From: an uncultured Christensenellaceae bacterium
GTDB lineage: Bacteria > Bacillota > Clostridia > Christensenellales > UBA3700
Direction: 5' to 3'
NCBI GenBank assembly: GCA_910588015.1
Contig: CAJUOK010000011.1
Coordinates: 1 to 11,508, forward strand
Length of the DNA: 11,508 bases
The translations under genes and the position numbers were made by a program. This document shows positions 6,192 through 11,508 of this stretch, piece by piece. Positions within the stretch are counted from its first letter, which is position 1. Each line of letters opens with the position of its first letter. A model generated the notes under the pieces. The model saw nothing but the letters and a program-made list of their open reading frames with translations. It ran no database searches and had not been told where the DNA came from.

Positions 6192-7589
6192 TTAAACAGG
6201 CTGAATACCCTTTACGGTGTCTCCGACTTCTCTGTCGACGTGTTTTTTATTCGCTTGACGGTATTTAAAGAAGTTGAGAGCCACTTGCGGGAACAAAGCG
6301 TAAGACAAAACGTCTTCGTCTTGCTCGATATACTCTTTAATTTCCTCGCGATATTTTGCAAGCTCCGGCTGCAATAAATCCGCAGGTCTGCAATCTATTC
6401 TCTCGGTATCTCCGAGCACTTGCTTAATAACGTCTGCATTCGGCTCTGCGGGAAGCTTACCGTATTCTCCCTTCAGCACGCCCTTTGTTTCTGCCGAAAC
6501 CATCTTATATCTTTCTCCTGCAAGAACGTTAAATACGGCTTGAGTTCCGACAATTTGACTGGTAGGAGTAACAAGCGGCGGATAACCAAGGTCTTTTCTT
6601 ACGTTGGGAACTTCTGCCAAAACCTGTTCGTATTTATCCAAAGCGTTTGCCTTTTTAAGCTGTCCTACAAGATTGGAAAGCATTCCGCCCGGCACTTGAT
6701 AAATCAAAGCGTTTACGTCTGTAGCCAAAGACTTTTCAGTCAACCAACCGTCGGCTTTGAGTCTGTCGGCAACTTTTTTGAAATGATTGGATATATCGTT
6801 GAGATAAGCCACGTCGAGTCCCGTATCGTATTCTGTACCTTTGAGTATTGCAACCATAGGTTCGGTCGCAGGTTGCGAAGTACCGTTGCCCATAGCGCTC
6901 AACGCGCAGTCTATGATATCAACGCCCGCCTCTATTGCTTTAAGATAGGTCTGATTTCCCGTTCCTGCAGTTTGGTGAGTATGCAAATGAATAAGCGTCG
7001 AAGGCTTAAGTACTTTTTTCATCCCCTTTACAAGGTCGTATGCGACATACGGCAACAAAATACCCGCCATATCTTTGATACAAATATTATCGGCGCCCAT
7101 ATCTTCGAGCTCTTTAGCTAATTTAATAAAGTATTCGTTGGTATGAACCGGACTCGTGGTATATGAAATAGTAGCTTCGCATATACCGCCGTATTTCTTA
7201 CAGCTTTCTATTGCCTGCTTCATATTTCTCGGGTCGTTCAAAGCGTCGAATATACGCAATATATCGCATCCGTTTTCGATAGTCTTCTTGACGAATTCGT
7301 CCACAACATCGTCGGCGTAATGCTTATAACCCAAAATATTCTGTCCTCTGAAGAGCATCTGAAGTTTTGTGTTGGGCATTGCCTTTTTCAAAGCTCTCAA
7401 TCTTTCCCACGGGTCTTCGTTGAGAAAACGCAAGCACGAATCAAACGTTGCTCCTCCCCAACACTCGATAGAATAATAACCCGCTTTATCCAATTTTTCA
7501 CACATTGGCAACATCTCGTCCAATCTCATACGGGTAGCCGCTTGCGATTGATGAGCGTCACGCAAAATAGTCTCTGTTATCTTAACCAT
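6192..7589 (-). CDS. oadA: OadA / transcarboxylase 5S-type carboxyltransferase subunit
   Basis: This 465-aa protein has the pyruvate carboxylase/oxaloacetate decarboxylase carboxyltransferase fold. It moves CO2 between oxaloacetate and biotin, leaving pyruvate. The TIM-barrel begins with TETILRDAHQS. Metal ligands D11, K172 (CIKDMAG, the carbamylated lysine of the family), H203 and H205 (HLHTHQT) have the same relative spacing as in the Propionibacterium 5S subunit. The conserved region PGGMLSNLVGQL and the PYC_OADA C-terminal domain follow. There is no ATP-grasp domain and no C-terminal biotin domain, so it must use the separate biotin carrier encoded upstream. I chose the ATG at 7589 because AGAGAGG precedes it by about 7 nt; the frame stays open to 7628 but overlaps oadB and lacks a site there. 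It lies 19 bp after oadB and is last in the operon. Confidence 0.94.
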   Translation of the reverse strand: MVKITETILRDAHQSQAATRMRLDEMLPMCEKLDKAGYYSIECWGGATFDSCLRFLNEDPWERLRALKKAMPNTKLQMLFRGQNILGYKHYADDVVDEFVKKTIENGCDILRIFDALNDPRNMKQAIESCKKYGGICEATISYTTSPVHTNEYFIKLAKELEDMGADNICIKDMAGILLPYVAYDLVKGMKKVLKPSTLIHLHTHQTAGTGNQTYLKAIEAGVDIIDCALSAMGNGTSQPATEPMVAILKGTEYDTGLDVAYLNDISNHFKKVADRLKADGWLTEKSLATDVNALIYQVPGGMLSNLVGQLKKANALDKYEQVLAEVPNVRKDLGYPPLVTPTSQIVGTQAVFNVLAGERYKMVSAETKGVLKGEYGKLPAEPNADVIKQVLGDTERIDCRPADLLQPELAKYREEIKEYIEQDEDVLSYALFPQVALNFFKYRQANKKHVDREVGDTVKGIQPV

Positions 7590-7608
7590 AATAATACCTC
7601 TCTTTGTT

Positions 7609-9024
7609 TTATGCGCCGAAGATAGCAAGCAATACGCCTGCGGCTACGGCAGAACCGATAACGCCTGCCACGTTTGGTCCCATTGCGTGCATCAGCAAAT
7701 AGTTGTTGGGATTTTCTTCCTGACCTACCATATGCGATATTCTTGCCGCCATCGGCACCGCCGAAACGCCTGCCGAACCGATGAGCGGATTGATTTTTCC
7801 TTTGGAAAGCTTGCTCATAATCTTACCTATAAGCAAACCGCCCGCCGTACCGAATGCAAATGCGAATACGCCTATCAGTATTATCAGCAACGTGCTGGTA
7901 TTGAGGAATACGTCCGCAGTCGCTTTACTACCGACTATCACGCCTAACAATATAGTAATAATATTGATTAGTTCGTTTTTAGCGGTATTGGTAAGTCTCG
8001 GTACTACGCCCGATTCTTTCATAAGGTTGCCCAGCATCAACATACCGAGAAGCGGTATAGCCGAAGGCAATATGATTCCCACTATACCGGTAACGGCTAT
8101 CGGGAAAATAACCTTCTCCGTCTTGGATACGGGTCTCAACTGCTCCATTACTATGCCTCTTTCTTTCTTGGTAGTCAAAAGCTTCATAATAGGCGGTTGA
8201 ATTACCTTTATAAGCGCCATATACGAATAAGCGGCAACTGATATTGCAGGCAACAAGTGCGCCGCCAATTTTACCGTAACGTAGATAGCCGTAGGTCCGT
8301 CTGCTCCGCCGATAATACCTGTAGCGGCTGCCTCCTCGCCTGTAAAACCAATATTGATAGCAATGATAAAGGTTACGAAAATACCCAGCTGCGCGGCAGC
8401 GCCCATTATCAACGACTTGGGATTTGCAATCAACGGACCGAAGTCTGTCATTGCGCCGATTCCAAGGAAGATAAGCGGCGGATAAATAACCCATTCAACG
8501 CCCTTATACAGATAGAAGAACAAGCCTTGGTCGGCTACGACTTCGTGAGCAACGGATATATCGGTTGCATTGGGTATCAATGCGTGAACGGCATCTTCTA
8601 CAGTGCGCAACTTATTTACCATATCCATTCCGTCGAAATTGCTCGCGTTGGACTTAATCCACTCTGCGATTTCCGGTAACTCTGCAATTTGCTTTACAGT
8701 CAGTCCTGACAATTCCGTACCGCCGATAGAAAGCACTTTTTGAACTTCGTCTATCACGCCCGTAAACGTATAACCGTATGTACCGTAAAGTATGTTATAC
8801 GCGCCGGGAATATTTATAATAAACATACCGAAACCGATTGCAAGCAGAAGATTCGGCTCGAATTCTTTGGCGACAGCAAGATATATGAGAACGCACGCTA
8901 TGACCATCATAATAAGATTTTGCCATATCGGCGTCAAAGACGTCATAAATCCCGTGCTGCGCCACAAGTTCTCAAGCGATTCAACCATTGAAAACGATTG
9001 CAGCGTAGTAATTACGTTAAACAT
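7609..9024 (-). CDS. oadB: Sodium-translocating decarboxylase beta subunit (OadB/MmdB/GcdB)
   Basis: This 471-aa polytopic membrane protein decarboxylates carboxybiotin and exports sodium ions. Family hallmarks are EFEPNLLLAIGFG near 54-66, PPLIFLGIGAMTDFGPLIANP at 182-202 with D194 (equivalent to the essential Asp of Klebsiella OadB), IIGGADGPTAIY at 237-248, and NPLIGSAGVSAVPMAAR at 412-428. In the last, N412, G416, S421 and R428 keep the spacing of residues known to matter in Klebsiella. The C-terminal GPNVAGVIGSAVAAG is typical. It is longer than the family's roughly 375-435 aa because about 85 soluble-looking residues (82-166) sit between the early membrane helices and the PPLIFLG motif. 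The start has GGAGG 4 nt upstream, and it lies 24 bp after the biotin carrier gene. Confidence 0.95.
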   Translation of the reverse strand: MFNVITTLQSFSMVESLENLWRSTGFMTSLTPIWQNLIMMVIACVLIYLAVAKEFEPNLLLAIGFGMFIINIPGAYNILYGTYGYTFTGVIDEVQKVLSIGGTELSGLTVKQIAELPEIAEWIKSNASNFDGMDMVNKLRTVEDAVHALIPNATDISVAHEVVADQGLFFYLYKGVEWVIYPPLIFLGIGAMTDFGPLIANPKSLIMGAAAQLGIFVTFIIAINIGFTGEEAAATGIIGGADGPTAIYVTVKLAAHLLPAISVAAYSYMALIKVIQPPIMKLLTTKKERGIVMEQLRPVSKTEKVIFPIAVTGIVGIILPSAIPLLGMLMLGNLMKESGVVPRLTNTAKNELINIITILLGVIVGSKATADVFLNTSTLLIILIGVFAFAFGTAGGLLIGKIMSKLSKGKINPLIGSAGVSAVPMAARISHMVGQEENPNNYLLMHAMGPNVAGVIGSAVAAGVLLAIFGA

Positions 9025-9048
9025 TTTGCCTCCGTTAAATCAATGAAA

Positions 9049-9408
9049 TTATGCAATCGTGCAAAGTACAGCGCCCGAATCGACGTTTGCGCCTTCGGAA
9101 GTAGAATAAGTGATTACGCCCGAGAAAGGAGCGGATATCGGAGTATCCATCTTCATTGCTTCGAGTATAATTATTGCGTCTCCCTCTTTTACGGTCGCGC
9201 CGTTGGAAAAACAAAGTTTTTTAACAAGACCGGGCATTTGCGACTTAACCGGCTTGCCGTTGCCTGCGGGAGCAGCTGCCGGAGCCGCCTTTGCAACAGG
9301 CGCTGCCGCTTGAACAGGCGCGGATACGCTGCCGATACTTCCGTCGGTAGTCTCCTCTACTTCAACCGCATAAGTTTTACCGTTTACATTGATATTAAAT
9401 TTACGCAT
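9049..9408 (-). CDS. Biotin carboxyl carrier subunit (1.3S/MmdC/GcdC-like)
   Basis: This 119-aa biotin/lipoyl-attachment protein carries the carboxyl group between the carboxyltransferase and the membrane decarboxylase. Residues 1-28 form a small N-terminal piece (MRKFNINVNGKTYAVEVEE) common to this class. An Ala/Pro-rich flexible hinge spans about 29-50, and the biotinyl domain runs from about 53 to 119. The EAMKM motif puts the biotinylated lysine at K86. Length is close to that of the transcarboxylase 1.3S subunit. AGGAG lies 8 nt before the ATG. It sits between the OadG-like gene and oadB. It is the only biotin carrier in the window, so both carboxyltransferases presumably share it. Modification would need BirA, which is not seen here. 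Confidence 0.95.
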   Translation of the reverse strand: MRKFNINVNGKTYAVEVEETTDGSIGSVSAPVQAAAPVAKAAPAAAPAGNGKPVKSQMPGLVKKLCFSNGATVKEGDAIIILEAMKMDTPISAPFSGVITYSTSEGANVDSGAVLCTIA

Positions 9409-9439
9409 AATAAATTCTCCTAACTTTATATTATTGATA

Positions 9440-9901
9440 TTAAATTTCTTTTATAGAGCGAACTCTGAATTTGAGGTTGGACTTGTAAGTAATTTGCTGC
9501 GTCTCGTAATAAGCGTTGAGCGCCGCCATTATTACCGCAACAACTTCTTCGTCTTCCTCGCTTGCAATCTCTTCGACTGCCGCTACTGTTTGCTGATTGG
9601 ACAGCGAATTTGCTTTTTTTGCAGATTGCTTTTCCTTCAACTTGCCTACGCCTTCGAAAATCAATCTCATAAGCGTAACCATAAAAATCAACAAAACAAG
9701 CATTACGAATACCGTGCCGAGTCCTAGCAACGCAACTTGAACGCCTATCCACAGTCTTTGCCCGAAATTACTGCTTCCAACCCCGAGCTTATCTGGCGTT
9801 CCGTAATTTTGCGGCAACACCATAAGCGCAATCAAACCTGCCAACAACGCTAAAAATACGATACATATAATGCTGATTTTTATTATTTTTTTCTTTGTCA
9901 T
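9440..9901 (-). CDS. oadG: OadG-like gamma subunit of sodium-pumping decarboxylase
   Basis: This 153-aa small membrane protein is likely to hold the carboxyltransferase and beta subunits together. It has a basic N-terminus (TKKKIIK), a first hydrophobic segment at about 7-28, a short polar loop, a second membrane helix at about 51-80 with GLGTVFVML typical of OadG, a charged linker, and a C-terminal soluble piece containing EEDEEVVAVIMAALNAYY and ending KFRVRSIKEI, both hallmarks of the family. Classical OadG has one membrane helix; the extra first one may be an uncleaved signal anchor that sets the topology. I use the ATG at 9901, about 7 nt after GGCGGA; a TTG at 9907 is only 2 nt from that site. 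It follows the first gene by 14 bp. Low sequence conservation keeps confidence below that of its neighbours. Confidence 0.85.
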   Translation of the reverse strand: MTKKKIIKISIICIVFLALLAGLIALMVLPQNYGTPDKLGVGSSNFGQRLWIGVQVALLGLGTVFVMLVLLIFMVTLMRLIFEGVGKLKEKQSAKKANSLSNQQTVAAVEEIASEEDEEVVAVIMAALNAYYETQQITYKSNLKFRVRSIKEI

Positions 9902-9915
9902 ACCCAATTCCGCCT

Positions 9916-11394
9916 TTATATACCCAACGTCATCATCAATGCCGACGCCAAATAAGGTCTTAAATTAGTTGCTTCGACAACGTTGTCGATATATCCGTCT
10001 TTAGCCGCAACGATAGGATTTGCTTGCATAAGCGCATAGACTTCCTCTTCGCTCTTGCCTTTTACGTCGATATTTGCCATAACTTTTTGGAAATACGCCA
10101 TTGCTTTTGCCAAAGCGTCTGCGTCGACGCCTTTGTTCTGCTCAAGGTCTTTTGCCGTCTTTTTGAGTTCGTTGAGTTGGTCTGTAGCTATAACTTTGCT
10201 CACTTGCAAACCAATCGGAGCCACTACTGCGCCTGAAGTTGCCAAAGCATAATCAAATCCCAAAGCCTTGCTCATCAAAGCGCTGTATGCAAAACCTACG
10301 GCATTGCCGACTGCGACGCCCAATTTTGCTATCGAACTTGTCGCGACTGTCTTCATCAATGCGTTGGCGCGCTTAGCAATACCGCCCAATTCCTGCGCAA
10401 GAGTAGGATTGATTCCCAAAGAGTCAACCAAAGTTATAAGCGAAAGATTATATGCTTCAAGTTTTTCGACAAAAGAATTAGCCTTATCAAGTCCCTCTGC
10501 AGATATATAATCGCCTTCCGTCGCCAAGATTCCTACAGAAATTCCGTTGAGCTTTGCAAAAGAACAAACGACTTCTTTGGCATAAGCGGGACAGTATTCT
10601 ATAACGCTCTTTTCGTCGAATATCATTTCGATACGCTGCTTTGCGGTGATTTTCTTTTCTAGATTTGGATTTACTCTATTGGGGTCGTCGCTCGAATCCG
10701 TCTCGTCCTCGAATATAACTGAAGTCAACTTTTTCAATTGAGCCGACAAATCTTTGCTATCGTTAAATACGAATTGGGCAACGTCGCTCTTGCCGTCATA
10801 AGCTTTGAAGCCAAGTTGAGCTTTATAATCCACCGGGAAAGACTTAGCGTCAGATACCAAGTACATAGGCGAATTAACCGACATAACCGCATCTTTTGAC
10901 ATAAACACAAAATCGGCGCCTGCCGCAAAAGTAGCCATCATTCCTACGGCAACGCCTTTGACTATGCATATATGAGGCACTTCGTCGGCAAGTTCTACGC
11001 CGCCTGCGATAAGCTTTGCATATCCTTCCATAACGCTTGCGCCCTCGCCTACTCTTGCTCCGCAACTGTCGATAATCGAAATAAACGGCGTGCCGGCTTT
11101 TAATGCCCTTTGCATACACTTATAAATCTTATCGGCGTGCGCTTTGCTCAAACTTCCTTTGAGCACGTCGACGTTCTGCGCGAAAAGATGAACGGGATTG
11201 CCGCCGAGAGTAGCATATCCGGTCAAAACGCCTTCGCCCAACGCTTCGGTCGCGTCGTCAAAACTCTTACCTGTAAGAAATACGTCGGTTTCGACAAAAC
11301 TTTCGGCATCGACAATACTTTCGACAAACGATTTGATGTTCTTGGTAGCCTTGTCAATAGCTTTTATGCTAGCCGAGAGTGTATTGTTCTCCAT
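9916..11394 (-). CDS. Carboxyltransferase subunit, 12S/MmdA-like (Carboxyl_trans family), divergent
   Basis: This 492-aa protein has the two crotonase-like halves of acyl-CoA carboxyltransferases (MmdA, transcarboxylase 12S, PccB), which move CO2 between an acyl-CoA and biotin. The N-half has ESFVETD, GEGVLTGYATLGG and FAQNVDVLKGSLSKAHADKI, then DSCGAR at 109-114 where relatives have DSGGAR. The C-half begins near ITAKQRIEMIFDE and contains FVEKLEAYNLSLITLVDSLG, then AQELGGIAKRANAL, then AVGFAYSALMSK where relatives have YGGAYDVMSSK. Fold and length fit, but several glycine-rich active-site loops differ, so the acyl-CoA substrate cannot be named; methylmalonyl-CoA is one possibility, and loss of activity is another. 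The ATG at 11394 has GGAGG 5 nt before it; a TTG at 11406 overlaps that site. It is the first gene of the decarboxylase operon. Confidence 0.88.
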   Translation of the reverse strand: MENNTLSASIKAIDKATKNIKSFVESIVDAESFVETDVFLTGKSFDDATEALGEGVLTGYATLGGNPVHLFAQNVDVLKGSLSKAHADKIYKCMQRALKAGTPFISIIDSCGARVGEGASVMEGYAKLIAGGVELADEVPHICIVKGVAVGMMATFAAGADFVFMSKDAVMSVNSPMYLVSDAKSFPVDYKAQLGFKAYDGKSDVAQFVFNDSKDLSAQLKKLTSVIFEDETDSSDDPNRVNPNLEKKITAKQRIEMIFDEKSVIEYCPAYAKEVVCSFAKLNGISVGILATEGDYISAEGLDKANSFVEKLEAYNLSLITLVDSLGINPTLAQELGGIAKRANALMKTVATSSIAKLGVAVGNAVGFAYSALMSKALGFDYALATSGAVVAPIGLQVSKVIATDQLNELKKTAKDLEQNKGVDADALAKAMAYFQKVMANIDVKGKSEEEVYALMQANPIVAAKDGYIDNVVEATNLRPYLASALMMTLGI

Positions 11395-11409
11395 ATAAAC
11401 CTCCAAAAT

Positions 11410-11437
11410 ATTGTATATAAAATGAATTTGTTAACAA
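11410..11437 (-). promoter_or_regulatory. Candidate promoter of the decarboxylase operon
   Basis: On the minus strand TTGTTA (11432-11437) is followed by a 16-bp spacer and TACAAT (11410-11415), giving a leader of about 10 nt before the ATG at 11394. The match is moderate and the region is AT-rich. The short leader leaves just enough room for the GGAGG site. Other -10-like sequences are present, including TATAAT near 11494-11499. Confidence 0.35.
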
Positions 11438-11458
11438 AATATTGCGCAAGCCGAAAAT

Positions 11459-11503
11459 CCATATAATTTTAAGCTTGATTTTGCAATCAAAATTATTATA
11501 TGG
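11459..11503. repeat. 45-bp imperfect palindrome upstream of the decarboxylase operon
   Basis: CCATATAAT (11459-11467) pairs with ATTATATGG (11495-11503). Nested inside, TTGATT (11475-11480) pairs with AATCAA (11485-11490) around a 4-nt loop. The two arms are separated by short unequal internal loops. In the minus strand the stem is followed by ATTTTC, a weak U-run, so it could be the terminator of a gene beyond the window. It could equally be a regulator's binding site for the operon whose ATG is 65 bp away. Confidence 0.5.
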
Positions 11504-11508
11504 GAAAT

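Noticed and set aside
6420..7121. A 233-codon plus-strand frame antisense to oadA.
   Set aside because: The opposite strand carries intact metal-binding motifs of the carboxyltransferase, and this frame has no ribosome binding site or recognisable family.
7590..7628. A 13-codon N-terminal extension of oadA.
   Set aside because: It would overlap the oadB stop codon and has no ribosome binding site, while the ATG at 7589 has AGAGAGG at good spacing and gives the family's usual N-terminus.
7979..8494. A 171-codon minus-strand frame inside oadB in another reading frame.
   Set aside because: It is out of frame with a clearly conserved OadB sequence and the product is Arg/Tyr-rich without domains.
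11395..11406. An upstream TTG start for the 12S-like gene.
   Set aside because: The TTG overlaps the GGAGG ribosome binding site that serves the ATG at 11394.

Overview
The window looks like a chromosomal segment of an uncultured member of Clostridia (Bacillota). It is moderately AT-rich and every supported gene lies on the minus strand. Most starts follow purine-rich GGAGG-type ribosome binding sites, the tRNAs carry an encoded CCA, and the ispH reductase is fused to an S1 ribosomal-protein-like tail, an arrangement known from Clostridia. I see no phage, insertion sequence, CRISPR or toxin-antitoxin genes. The lineage call is inference.

Reading in the direction of transcription (high to low coordinates), the window opens with a five-gene operon (11394 down to 6192). 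It encodes a 12S/MmdA-like carboxyltransferase, an OadG-like membrane subunit, a small biotin carrier, an OadB-type sodium-pumping decarboxylase subunit, and an OadA/5S-like carboxyltransferase. Gaps are 14 to 31 bp, so the set is almost certainly co-transcribed. It ends at a strong hairpin (6099-6134). The cluster combines the three soluble subunits of a transcarboxylase (12S, 5S, 1.3S) with the two membrane subunits of a sodium-translocating decarboxylase. In principle, carboxyl groups from oxaloacetate and from an acyl-CoA could meet on one biotin and be exchanged, or be released at OadB while sodium is exported. This is the most interesting feature of the window.

The second operon (6057 down to 375) encodes SurE nucleotidase, a HI0933-family flavoprotein, a cytidylate kinase fused to a lysophosphatidate acyltransferase, and an IspH reductase fused to four S1 RNA-binding repeats. 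SurE and the flavoprotein overlap by 4 bp, and the two fusion genes by 26 bp, which suggests translational coupling. The operon ties together CMP supply, phospholipid synthesis, isoprenoid precursor synthesis and translation. A candidate promoter for surE places the transcription start on the A of its ATG, so the message may be leaderless.

A tRNA cluster follows (255 down to 1): tRNA-Pro(TGG), a tRNA with a CAT anticodon (elongator Met or Ile2), and tRNA-Asp(GTC), which is cut by the window edge. A near-consensus promoter with a perfect -35 box precedes it. No stretch over 300 bases lacks a gene; the longest gaps (6058-6191, 256-374 and 11395-11508) hold hairpins and candidate promoters.
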